DNA from: Paraburkholderia sp. CNPSo 3272
GTDB lineage: Bacteria; Pseudomonadota; Gammaproteobacteria; Burkholderiales; Burkholderiaceae
Assembly: GCF_024206495.1 (NCBI RefSeq)
Contig: NZ_JAMBPQ010000055.1
Span: 1-40,359 of the forward strand
DNA: 40,359 nt
Reading direction: 5' to 3'
Shown: in pieces, positions 16,802 through 24,690 of the stretch
How positions within the stretch are numbered: the first letter of the stretch is position 1
Layout: each line of letters starts with the position of its first letter
Translations under genes and position numbers: made by a program
Notes under the pieces: model-generated
Seen by the model: only the letters and a program-made list of their open reading frames with translations
Database searches by the model: none
Told to the model about the DNA's origin: nothing

Positions 16802-18157
16802 TCAGTGCGCCGCGCTCTTCGCCTTCTTCACCCCGAGGCGCCCCTTCTTCTCCTTCTTCTTGCCATCGCGCTGGGCACCCTGCGTCGCCCCGCGCAGCTT
16901 GAGCGCGATATCGAGCCTCGCGATCCAGTGCGCATCGGCGAGCTTCGCGCCCAGCAGCGTTTCGATGCGCTCGAGCCGGTAGTCGAGCGTATTCGGATGC
17001 ACGCCTAATGCTTCAGCCGTTTGGCGCCGGCGCTGGCCGCTCGCGAACCACGCTTCGAGCGTCGTGACCAGGTCCGCCTCTGTCGCCAGTTGCTCGGCGA
17101 GCGAGACGAGATAGCGCAGCACGTTGGCGCTGCTGCGCACACTCTCCTCGATGGCGATCGACGAAAAGCGGTGTACGCGCAGCAAGTTGCCGGGTTCCTC
17201 GCCATTTTCTTCGCCGTCGTCCGCGCGGCTGCCGCGCGGGGCAAAGTCCACCGCCTTGAGCGCTTCTTCCACCGAGGCCGCCCAGCCGCGCGCCCCTTCG
17301 TTCATGAGCCCAATGCCGATGCTGCGCACGCGCGGCTCGGCGCGCGCGAGCGCAGCCGCATGCTCGGCCACGCGCTGGTCGTTACGCGTCATCGAGTCGC
17401 CGCGCACGCACGGCAGCCAGAACACCAGCCGCTCGCGGTGCCACGCGCGCACGAGCGCGTCGGGCTTCAGTTCGAAGTGCCGCGCGGCGCTGAGTGCGAA
17501 ACGGTCGAGCGCATCCTCGCGCACCGAAGGCGCGTGGTCGCGCAAGTCCAGATCGACAGCGAGCGCAATACGCGGCAGCGTGGCGTCGAGGCCGAGTGCC
17601 TCGACGGTCTCGCGAAAACGTGCGGCGTCGTCGGGGGCATGAAACACGAGGTCGTAGAGCTGCTGCAGCAGTGAGCCGCGCCAGCGCGCCTGCTGGTGCT
17701 GCTCGTCGAGATAGGCCTCGGCGATGTGCTCGGCCATCGCATCGAAGTAATCGAGCAGATAGGGCGAAATATCGAATAGCAGTTCGTGCGCGAGCGCCGG
17801 GTCGGCTTCGGCAAGCTCCGTGCAGGTGCGCCACAACTCGCGCGCGCCCAGGCGAAAGGCGCGAAGCAGCGATCGCAGCGGCACGTTCTGGTGCACGCGG
17901 CGGCGCGCGAACGCCGCGGTCTGGTCCATGACTTCGGAGGGGGGCGGCGTGCCGTCGAGCAGGCACTGGAACCACAGGTTCGCGGAAAACGCGATCGAAG
18001 AGAAGATGTCCTTGCGCGCCGCCGCCGAGAGCGCGCTATAGCCTTCGAGCGAGAGCAGCGTCTCGTAGGTGCGCTGGACCGCCTTGGGCTGGGTCTTGGC
18101 GAGTGTGCGCAGCCGGCTGCGCAGGCGTGGGCTGATGGCGGGAACGGGGGGCGGCAC
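16802..18157 (-). CDS. PucR-family transcriptional regulator with RsbRD-like N-terminal domain
   Basis: A 451-residue protein. The N-terminal half (to about residue 170) is all-helical, with WFQCLLDG and VPLRSLLRAFRLGARELW segments like the RsbRD N-terminal domain found in this group. The C-terminal end has the PucR/CdaR helix-turn-helix, TAEALGVHPNTLDYRLERIETLLG. A lysine-rich tail (KKKEKKGRLGVKKAK) follows. Family members control catabolic or stress genes; no effector can be named. The porin and quiC genes lie upstream on the same strand, but a strong terminator separates them, so the gene is probably transcribed alone. Confidence 0.8.
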   Translation of the reverse strand: MPPPVPAISPRLRSRLRTLAKTQPKAVQRTYETLLSLEGYSALSAAARKDIFSSIAFSANLWFQCLLDGTPPPSEVMDQTAAFARRRVHQNVPLRSLLRAFRLGARELWRTCTELAEADPALAHELLFDISPYLLDYFDAMAEHIAEAYLDEQHQQARWRGSLLQQLYDLVFHAPDDAARFRETVEALGLDATLPRIALAVDLDLRDHAPSVREDALDRFALSAARHFELKPDALVRAWHRERLVFWLPCVRGDSMTRNDQRVAEHAAALARAEPRVRSIGIGLMNEGARGWAASVEEALKAVDFAPRGSRADDGEENGEEPGNLLRVHRFSSIAIEESVRSSANVLRYLVSLAEQLATEADLVTTLEAWFASGQRRRQTAEALGVHPNTLDYRLERIETLLGAKLADAHWIARLDIALKLRGATQGAQRDGKKKEKKGRLGVKKAKSAAH

Positions 18158-18246
18158 GGTGAGTTCGCGGGTTCGCGGGTTCGTTTAGGCGATACCCGCG
18201 AGTGTACTCAGCGCCGTGCCGCTGCGTCGAGGGGCGGCGAACGAAA

Positions 18247-18272
18247 CCGGGGGCCGTGCAGGCGGCCCCCGG
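18247..18272 (-). terminator. Rho-independent terminator after the porin gene
   Basis: A perfect 10-base GC stem (CCGGGGGCCG with CGGCCCCCGG) has a 6-base loop. On the minus strand it is followed by TTTCGTT. It lies 19 bases past the porin stop codon. Confidence 0.65.
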
Positions 18273-18291
18273 CGGTGCATCGGAACAACGA

Positions 18292-19470
18292 TCAGAACAA
18301 CAGTGCGATACCGGCCATGCCGACGAACTGGGAGCGCGTGGACGAAGGCGTGGAGTTTTGCGAGTCGCCCACGGCGGGGCTTGCGTTGACGATGTTGCCC
18401 GCGCCGTTCGCCCCGAGCGTCTGGCCGCCCGCGTGCTGGTAGGCCTGCAGCGCATAGAGCGTGGTGCGCTTCGAGAGGTGGTACGACTCCTTGAGCGAGT
18501 ACTGCTGATAACGCGCTGCGCTCGTGATGCCGTTGGCCTTCGAAGCCAGCGTATAGGCGAAGCCGCCGCCCACGTCGAAGGCCGGCGTGAAGCGATAGAC
18601 CGCGAGCGCCGCCCACGTGTTGAAGATGGCCGTGTCGTGGAAGATCGACTTGCCGCCCGCGATGTACTGAACGTTCGAATACGACGCGCCAAGGACCAGG
18701 TTGCCGAGCGTGTAGTTGCCGCCAGCCGCGATGTGCTGGACCGCGCTCGCCGAGACATAGCCTGTGTTCAGCGACGACTTGCCGAAGCTGCCGGTGGAGG
18801 AGCTGTCGAATCCGCTCGTCAACTGCGCGTTGTCCATGCGCAGGATGGCCGCGGCGAGGCTCACCGGGCCGGCGGAGTAGCGCAGCGCGGCGCTCCACGT
18901 CTGGCCCTTGCCGGTGCTGCCCGCAATGCCGCCGAGCGCGTACATGGCGCTCGCCTGCACGCCGTAAAAGATCGGCGACGTGTAAGTCGCCGAATTGTTG
19001 ATGCGCACGGTCGTGTCGAGACCGTCGATATCGCCGGGGTGCGCGCCGGTTGCGCCGGTGAGCCACGAGCTTCCCGTGAGCGGACCGACGAACAGATAAT
19101 ACGGCGTGTACTGGCGTCCGGCCGTGAACGTGCCCAGGTTCTGGTTCTGCAGGCCTACGTAGGCCTGGCGATTGAAGATCAGTCCGCTCGACGACAGCGC
19201 GCCCGAGTTGAGGTCGAAGCCGTTCTGCAGGTCGAAGATCGCGAACGTGCCGCCGCCGAGATCTTCCTTGCCCTGCAAGCCGAACTTCGACGCATACAGG
19301 TTGCCCTGGCGCAGATAGACGTTCGAGTGACCGTTCTGGTTGTTGACGTAGGTGATGGCGTCGTCGACGGCGCCGTAAAGCGTGACGCTGCTTTGCGCGA
19401 ACGCGGGGCTGGCCACGAGGGCCGCGCTGGTGGCGAGGAACGTGCCGAAACCAAGGCCTGCTTTCTTCAT
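18292..19470 (-). CDS. Outer-membrane porin, Burkholderia-type trimeric (OmpC-like)
   Basis: A 392-residue protein with a clear signal peptide (MKKAGLGFGTFLATSAALVASPAFA, cleaved before QSSVTLYG). The mature part is glycine/aromatic rich with alternating strands and ends in a terminal phenylalanine (IALLF), as needed for outer-membrane assembly. SVTLYGAVDDAI and FGLQGKEDLGGGTFAIFDLQNGF are hallmarks of the gram-negative porin family common in Burkholderia. It lies 117 bases downstream of quiC on the same strand. It may therefore admit quinate, shikimate or related acids; that is inferred from position only. A terminator follows it. Confidence 0.87.
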   Translation of the reverse strand: MKKAGLGFGTFLATSAALVASPAFAQSSVTLYGAVDDAITYVNNQNGHSNVYLRQGNLYASKFGLQGKEDLGGGTFAIFDLQNGFDLNSGALSSSGLIFNRQAYVGLQNQNLGTFTAGRQYTPYYLFVGPLTGSSWLTGATGAHPGDIDGLDTTVRINNSATYTSPIFYGVQASAMYALGGIAGSTGKGQTWSAALRYSAGPVSLAAAILRMDNAQLTSGFDSSSTGSFGKSSLNTGYVSASAVQHIAAGGNYTLGNLVLGASYSNVQYIAGGKSIFHDTAIFNTWAALAVYRFTPAFDVGGGFAYTLASKANGITSAARYQQYSLKESYHLSKRTTLYALQAYQHAGGQTLGANGAGNIVNASPAVGDSQNSTPSSTRSQFVGMAGIALLF

Positions 19471-19587
19471 CGTTGTCTGTCTCCGGTGAGATTTGGACTG
19501 CTTATTGTTTTTGCTACGCCACCCGATGTTCAGGTCGATGCGGCGTGCGTACTGCTGCGCGAAGTGACTACGGTGACTGCGTTCGAA

Positions 19588-21543
19588 TCAATCTCGCGGT
19601 TTGTGCGCGCCCTGCGCGGCGAGGGCGCGCTGGCGCGCCTGCGCCGCGAGGCGCACGGCAGCGTTGGGCGCGCCGTAGCCGTCGTAGCCGCCGCGCCGCT
19701 CCACGATCTCCAGGAAGAAGCGCTGGTCGAGCGTCTCCGTGTAGGCGTGCAGGAACTCGCCGCCGCGCTCGTCGCGGTCGTAGAGCAGGTTGTGGTTGCG
19801 CAGCGCGTCGAGAAACTCGGGATCGAGCGCATGGCGCGCGTCGAGGTCGTCGTAATAGTTCGCGGGTACGCGCAGGAGCGGCACGCCGGCCGCCTCGAAT
19901 TCGGTCACGGCGCGGAAGATGTCGCCGGTGCTGAACGCCACGTGGTTCAGGCCCGTGCCGTGGTAGGCGCGCACGGTTTCCGCCGCGGCCGTGTGCTGGT
20001 CCACCGAGGCGTTGAGGACGACGCGCAGCCCGCGGTCGCGGCTCATGAGCGCGCGGCTGCGCACTAGTCCGTACGGATCGGGCAGCAGCACGGCGGGCGT
20101 TGCTTCGAGCCCGAACGCCGACTTCAGGAACAGCACCCACGAGTCGAACGAGCCGGCCGGCAGCGAAAGACTCACGTGATCGATGCCCGCGATCGGTCCC
20201 ACTTCGACCGGGCCGTCGATATCCGTGAGCGCGAAATCGGCTTCGAAGAGCGTGGGCTGGCCCGGCTCCTCGTTAACGAAATAGTTAAGACTGCCGTCCG
20301 GCCCCTGGACGGCGGGCACCACGCGCTCGTTCGGACCCACGCGGCCAGAGAACGGCTCGTAGCCGAAGCCCGCCGCGCGTTCGAGCGCGAGGCGCGCATC
20401 GTCCACGCGAAACGCCGAGGCGCAGAGCGAGAGCCCATGGCGCTGGAAAAACGCGCCGGCGAACGAGTCGGGCTCGGCGTTGAGCACGATGGCGGCCGAG
20501 CCGTGCTGATAGAGCGTCACGTCCTTCGAACGATGCTGGCCCGCGCGGCGGAAATGCAGCTTTTCGAGCCAGTTCGCCACATGTGCGCGCGCGGTGTCGT
20601 CCACGGCGAACTCGAGGAATTGCCACTGCGCGTTCGCGGGTGCGGCGCTCGGGTGGTAGAGCGCGCTCGCATCGACGTGTTCCGCCTGCAGGGTTTCGCG
20701 TGTGAGCGATTCGAGCAGCAAGAGCGAGCGATGGCCGTCGGCGGCGGTGGCGGCGGGCGGCGCGCCGCGAAAGCCGTCGTTGAAGATTTCGAGCGAGAGC
20801 GGGCCCGTGTAGCCGCTTTTCACCACTTGCGCCGTGAAATCCGCGAGCGCGAAGTCGCCCTGGCCCGGGAAGCAGCGATAGTGCCGGCTCCATTCGAGCA
20901 CGTCCATTTGCATTCTCGGCGCATCGGCGATCTGCACGAAGCCGATGCGCGAGCCCGGAATCGCGGCGATGCCGTCGGGCGTGTCGTCGAGCGAGAGCGT
21001 GTGGAAACTGTCCAGCGCGAGCGTCAGATTCGCGTGATCGACGGTGTTGACGAGCCGCCACGCGTGGCCATAGGTGCGCACGTGGCGTCCCCATGCAAGC
21101 GCCTCATAACAGATCGTCACGCCCGCTTCGTCGGCGGCTTGCGCGAGCGCACCAAGCTGTTCGGCGGTCAGACCGTCGTCGCAGATCGTGTCGGGCGAAA
21201 CATTGCTGCATACCAGCAAACGGTCCGTGCCCAGTTGATGCATCACGTCGAACTTGCGCTTCACGCGTTCGATGTTGCGCGCGAGGCGTTCGGGCGCGAC
21301 GCCCTCGAAATCGCGGAACGGCTGATACAGCACGATATCGAGGCCGAGATCGCCGGCCATGCGGCGCACGTCGGCGGGCGAACCTTCGAAATAGAGCAGA
21401 TCGTTCTCGAAGATCTCGACGGCGTCGAAGCCCGCGGCGCGGATCGCGGTGAGCTTTTCGGCGAGCGTGCCGCTGATCGACACCGTGGCGATCGAGCGGC
21501 GCAGCGCGCGAGAGGGGGCGTGGAGCGGCTTGGACATGGGCAT
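19588..21543 (-). CDS. quiC: 3-dehydroshikimate dehydratase fused to HPPD-like domain
   Basis: A 651-residue two-domain protein. Residues about 1-290 form a TIM-barrel sugar-isomerase-like domain whose metal ligands are visible as the Glu of CYEALAWG, the Asp of LALDSFHT and the Glu of LSLEIFND. This part converts 3-dehydroshikimate to protocatechuate. Residues about 300-640 hold two vicinal-oxygen-chelate modules like 4-hydroxyphenylpyruvate dioxygenase, with ligand-like IDHVSLSLP, LNHVAFSTGD and FFLEIVERRGGYDGYG. The same fusion is found in Pseudomonas QuiC1, where the second half does not carry the dehydratase activity. The gene diverges from aroQ and the quinate/shikimate dehydrogenase. 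Some annotations name this fusion only as HPPD, which is misleading in this context. Confidence 0.85.
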   Translation of the reverse strand: MPMSKPLHAPSRALRRSIATVSISGTLAEKLTAIRAAGFDAVEIFENDLLYFEGSPADVRRMAGDLGLDIVLYQPFRDFEGVAPERLARNIERVKRKFDVMHQLGTDRLLVCSNVSPDTICDDGLTAEQLGALAQAADEAGVTICYEALAWGRHVRTYGHAWRLVNTVDHANLTLALDSFHTLSLDDTPDGIAAIPGSRIGFVQIADAPRMQMDVLEWSRHYRCFPGQGDFALADFTAQVVKSGYTGPLSLEIFNDGFRGAPPAATAADGHRSLLLLESLTRETLQAEHVDASALYHPSAAPANAQWQFLEFAVDDTARAHVANWLEKLHFRRAGQHRSKDVTLYQHGSAAIVLNAEPDSFAGAFFQRHGLSLCASAFRVDDARLALERAAGFGYEPFSGRVGPNERVVPAVQGPDGSLNYFVNEEPGQPTLFEADFALTDIDGPVEVGPIAGIDHVSLSLPAGSFDSWVLFLKSAFGLEATPAVLLPDPYGLVRSRALMSRDRGLRVVLNASVDQHTAAAETVRAYHGTGLNHVAFSTGDIFRAVTEFEAAGVPLLRVPANYYDDLDARHALDPEFLDALRNHNLLYDRDERGGEFLHAYTETLDQRFFLEIVERRGGYDGYGAPNAAVRLAAQARQRALAAQGAHKPRD

Positions 21544-21655
21544 GGCGAGCTTGCTGACTGCGACTTCAGTGCTGAACGAGGTTCCGGCGCGGCGGTGTGG
21601 GCGGGTGTTTAACTAACTGGCGCACCACAGACACACTTGCCGCTGGAGTGTCCGA

Positions 21656-21685
21656 AGGATACGCCAAACTAACTAGTTAGTACAA
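21656..21685 (-). promoter_or_regulatory. Candidate promoter of quiC
   Basis: On the minus strand TTGTAC (21685-21680) and TATCCT (21661-21656) are separated by 18 bases. The palindrome at 21668-21681 lies within the spacer and touches the -35, which would suit repression. This is a moderate consensus match only. Confidence 0.4.
21668..21681. promoter_or_regulatory. Perfect 14-bp palindrome, candidate TetR-type operator of the qui genes
   Basis: ACTAACTAGTTAGT is its own reverse complement. Its half AACTAACT also occurs at 21611-21618, in the same 266-base region between quiC and aroQ. TetR-type regulators use such symmetric sites, and a TetR gene closes this cluster. Confidence 0.55.
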
Positions 21686-21809
21686 ATTCTGGCAAACCCC
21701 AGGTGACCGGTGCACCGCTTCGCGGGACACTGGCGACCATGCGGTGAAACATGCGACGGTTCTTGAGCATGCGCCGTGCCGGTCGTCAAGCTGTTCTGGA
21801 GTGTGCTTA

Positions 21810-22265
21810 ATGGGAATGCCTTCGGTGCTGGTCCTCAACGGACCGAACCTGAATCTGCTGGGAACGCGGGAGCCCGCGATCTACGGCGCTGAAACGTTAG
21901 ATGACGTTGCCAACCTGTGCCGCGAGGCGGCGGGGCGTCTTGGACTCGAGATCGATTTTCGCCAGTCGAACGCCGAGCATCAGCTGATCGACTGGCTGCA
22001 TGAAGCGCGCACGCGCGTAGACGGCATCGTCATCAATCCGGCTGCCTACACGCATACGTCGGTGGCGATCGCCGATGCGCTTTGCGCTATCGCGAAGCCC
22101 GTGATCGAGGTCCATATCTCGAACGTGCACAAGCGCGAGGCGTTCAGGCACCATTCCTTCGTTTCGCCCATCGCGGAGGCCATCATCGTCGGCTGCGGCA
22201 CGCAAGGGTATGTGCTCGCGCTGGAGCGCATGGCCACGCTGCTCGCCGAAAAGGCGACGAAATGA
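21810..22265 (+). CDS. aroQ: Type II 3-dehydroquinate dehydratase (catabolic context)
   Basis: A 151-residue type II dehydroquinase, the family's usual length. The active-site loop is visible (NGPNLNLLGTRE with Arg20, then Tyr25), as are NAEHQLIDWLHEA, NPAAYTHTSVAI and the histidine segment VHISNVHKREAFRHHS. It interconverts 3-dehydroquinate and 3-dehydroshikimate. Its position beside quiC and a quinate/shikimate dehydrogenase indicates the catabolic direction (often called quiB) rather than aromatic biosynthesis. The ATG at 21810 has GGAG at 21798-21801; the reading frame continues upstream without signal. It overlaps the next gene by ATGA. Confidence 0.88.
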   Translation: MGMPSVLVLNGPNLNLLGTREPAIYGAETLDDVANLCREAAGRLGLEIDFRQSNAEHQLIDWLHEARTRVDGIVINPAAYTHTSVAIADALCAIAKPVIEVHISNVHKREAFRHHSFVSPIAEAIIVGCGTQGYVLALERMATLLAEKATK

Positions 22266-23182
22266 GCGCCCAGAACAATGCCGGAACGCCTGCGCTGGGC
22301 GCGCGCGCAACCGCCAACTCGTTTCTCTGCGGTCTGATCGGCTCGGGCATCGGCGGCTCGCTCACGCCCGCGATGCAGGAGCAGGAAGGCCGCGAACAAG
22401 GCTTCCATTATGTGTACCGGCGCATCGACCTCGAAGCGCTGAAGCTCGCGCCCGCCGCGCTGCCCGAGCTGTTGCTGGCCGCCGAGCGCATGGGTTTCGA
22501 CGGGTTGAACATCACCTATCCGTGCAAGCAGGCCGTGATCGAACTACTCGACGAACTCTCCGATGACGCCCGCGCGCTCGGCGCCGTGAACACGGTTTTG
22601 TTCCGCGACGGCAAGCGCATCGGCCACAACACCGACTGGTCGGGTTTCGCGCGCGCGTTCCAGCGCGGCCTGCCCGACGTCTCGCTCGAAGCGGTGGTGC
22701 AACTCGGCGCGGGCGGCGCGGGCGCGGCGGTCGCACACGCGGCGCTGCAGATGGGCGCCCAGGCGCTCACGCTGTTCGACGTGGACGCTTCGCGTGCCGA
22801 ATCGCTCGCCAGCGAATTGCAGGCGCGCTTCCCGGCGGCTCGCGTGAGCGCGGGCGGCGATCTGCGCGAAGTGCTCAAGCACGCCACCGGCCTCATCCAC
22901 GCCACGCCTACCGGCATGGCGAAGCTGCCCGGTATGCCGTTGCCTGCGGAGTATCTGCACGAGCGGCTGTGGGTGGCGGACATCGTCTATTTCCCGATCC
23001 GCACCGCGCTGCTCGAAGCGGCCGAGGCGCGCGGCTGCCGCACGCTGAGCGGCGGCGGCATGGCGGTGTACCAGGCAGTGGATGCGTTCCGGCTGTTCAC
23101 GGGTGTCGAGCCCGACGCGGAACGCATGTATGCGCATCTGCAGTCCATGCTGGCGGCGAATGCTGCAAGCGCCAGCGAATAA
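22262..23182 (+). CDS. Quinate/shikimate 5-dehydrogenase, NAD-type (AroE family)
   Basis: A 306-residue AroE-fold enzyme starting within the ATGA overlap with aroQ. The substrate-binding SLTP motif (33-36), catalytic Lys89 (NITYPCKQ) and Asp125 (NTDWSGF), and nucleotide loop GAGGAG (149-154) are present. At the end of the second Rossmann strand it has FDVD (Asp173) in place of the basic NR(T/S) motif that holds NADP in biosynthetic AroE. This points to NAD use. The sequence type (REGREQGFHYVYR-like text) resembles the Corynebacterium/Pseudomonas catabolic branch. It would oxidise quinate to dehydroquinate and/or shikimate to dehydroshikimate. Which substrate it prefers cannot be read from sequence. 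Confidence 0.85.
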   Translation: MSAQNNAGTPALGARATANSFLCGLIGSGIGGSLTPAMQEQEGREQGFHYVYRRIDLEALKLAPAALPELLLAAERMGFDGLNITYPCKQAVIELLDELSDDARALGAVNTVLFRDGKRIGHNTDWSGFARAFQRGLPDVSLEAVVQLGAGGAGAAVAHAALQMGAQALTLFDVDASRAESLASELQARFPAARVSAGGDLREVLKHATGLIHATPTGMAKLPGMPLPAEYLHERLWVADIVYFPIRTALLEAAEARGCRTLSGGGMAVYQAVDAFRLFTGVEPDAERMYAHLQSMLAANAASASE

Positions 23183-23198
23183 CAACGACAGCGCGCGG

Positions 23199-23282
23199 CG
23201 GGAGTCAGCGCAAAAGCGCCAACTCCCGTCGACCGCCACAAGGGCATGGGACGGGAGTAAGCGCTAAAGCGCCAACTCCCGT
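23199..23282. repeat. Tandem pair of near-identical hairpins between dehydrogenase and MFS genes
   Basis: Two copies of about 30 bases begin with GGGAGT and end with ACTCCCGTCGAC. In each, CGGGAGT pairs with ACTCCCG (23199-23205 with 23222-23228; ACGGGAGT 23251-23258 with ACTCCCGT 23275-23282). The loop carries a GCGC-AAAA/TAAA-GCGCC core. They lie inside the probable operon and could act as message-stability or partial termination elements. Confidence 0.7.
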
Positions 23283-23303
23283 CGACAACTCGGAGACGAA
23301 GAC

Positions 23304-24674
23304 ATGGCACCACCCGTATCCACGGGGCGCGGCGACGCGCCGAACCTTTCCGCAGCCGCGCCCGCCGAGGGTGCCATGCGCCGCTCGAAAGCGCGCTACC
23401 GCATCCTCGGCCTGCTGGCCGTGGGCACGATGATCAATTACCTCGATCGCACCGTGCTCGGCATCGCAGCGCCGCAACTCACCAAGGAACTGGGCATCAA
23501 CGCGGCCCTCATGGGCCTCGTGTTCTCGGCGTTCTCGTGGAGCTACGTCGTCGCGCAGATTCCGGGCGGCGTGTTCCTCGACCGCTTCGGCAGCAAGTTC
23601 ACCTACTGGCTTTCGATGACGCTCTGGTCCATGTGCACGCTCGCCCAGGGCTTCATCAGCGGCGTGGGCGCGCTGTTCGCTTGCCGCCTGGGTCTGGGCG
23701 CCGCGGAGTCGCCGTGCTTCCCGACCAACAGTCGCGTGGTCGCCACGTGGTTCCCGCAAAGCGAGCGCGCGTTCGCCACGGGCACCTATACGGTGGGCGA
23801 ATACATCGGCCTCGCGTTCTTCAGCCCGTTCCTCTTCGCGCTGATGGGCGCCTACGGCTGGCGCTCGCTGTTCTACGTGGTGGGCGGCGTGGGCATCGTG
23901 TTCGGCCTCGTGTGGTGGCTCCTTTATCGCGAGCCGCACGAGCACCCCGCGGCCAACCGCGCCGAACTCGACTACATCGAGGCGGGCGGCGGTCTCGCCC
24001 GCCACGAGCGCAAGGCCGATACGCAAGCCGCTGCCGGGCAACCGAAAAAGCAGGGCTTCGACTGGCGCATGGCCGGCAAGCTGGTGCGCCGCCGTCAGCT
24101 CGCGGGGATCTGCCTCGGGCAGTTCGCGGGCAACTCCACGCTCGTGTTTTTCCTCACGTGGTTCCCGACCTACCTCGCCACCGAGCGCCACATGGGCTGG
24201 CTCAAGATCGGCTTCTTCGCGATCATGCCGTTCATTGCCGCGTCGATCGGCGTGATGTTCGGCGGCAGTTTCTCCGACTGGATGCTGCGCCGCGGCATCT
24301 CGGCCAACGTGGCACGCAAGCTGCCGATCATCGCTGGTCTGCTGCTCGCCTCGACCATCATTCTCGCGAACTTCGTTGACAGCAACGTGGCCGTGATCGC
24401 GATCCTCTCGGTGGCGTTCTTCGCGCAAGGGATGGCCGCGCTCGGCTGGACGCTCGTTTCGGATATCGCGCCGGCCGGCATGCTCGGTCTCACGGGCGGC
24501 ATCTTCAACCTCGCTGCCAATCTCGCGGGCATCATCACGCCGCTGGTGGTGGGGCTCGTCGTCGGTGCGACGGGCTCGTTCGTCTGGGCGCTGGTGTTCA
24601 TCGGCGTGATCGCGCTGACCGGCGCGGCGTCGTACATCTTCATCGTGGGCGATATCAAGCGGATCGAGCTTTGA
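23304..24674 (+). CDS. MFS transporter, anion:cation symporter type; probable quinate/shikimate uptake
   Basis: A 456-residue major facilitator with about 12 hydrophobic helices. GTMINYLDRTVLGIAAP in helix 1, GGVFLDRFGSK in the 2-3 loop and RLGLGAAESPCFPTNSRVVATWFP in helices 4-5 are typical of the ACS branch, which imports organic acids and sugar acids with protons. GGAG at 23292-23295 precedes the ATG. It follows the quinate/shikimate dehydrogenase by 121 bases on the same strand, so uptake of quinate, shikimate or protocatechuate-like acids is the likely role. The substrate is inferred from the cluster, not from a diagnostic residue. Confidence 0.85.
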   Translation: MAPPVSTGRGDAPNLSAAAPAEGAMRRSKARYRILGLLAVGTMINYLDRTVLGIAAPQLTKELGINAALMGLVFSAFSWSYVVAQIPGGVFLDRFGSKFTYWLSMTLWSMCTLAQGFISGVGALFACRLGLGAAESPCFPTNSRVVATWFPQSERAFATGTYTVGEYIGLAFFSPFLFALMGAYGWRSLFYVVGGVGIVFGLVWWLLYREPHEHPAANRAELDYIEAGGGLARHERKADTQAAAGQPKKQGFDWRMAGKLVRRRQLAGICLGQFAGNSTLVFFLTWFPTYLATERHMGWLKIGFFAIMPFIAASIGVMFGGSFSDWMLRRGISANVARKLPIIAGLLLASTIILANFVDSNVAVIAILSVAFFAQGMAALGWTLVSDIAPAGMLGLTGGIFNLAANLAGIITPLVVGLVVGATGSFVWALVFIGVIALTGAASYIFIVGDIKRIEL

Positions 24675-24690
24675 GTCGCTGCTTCTGGGT

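Noticed and set aside
18202..20067. 621-codon plus-strand frame
   Set aside because: Antisense to the porin and quiC, both of which have strong family evidence.
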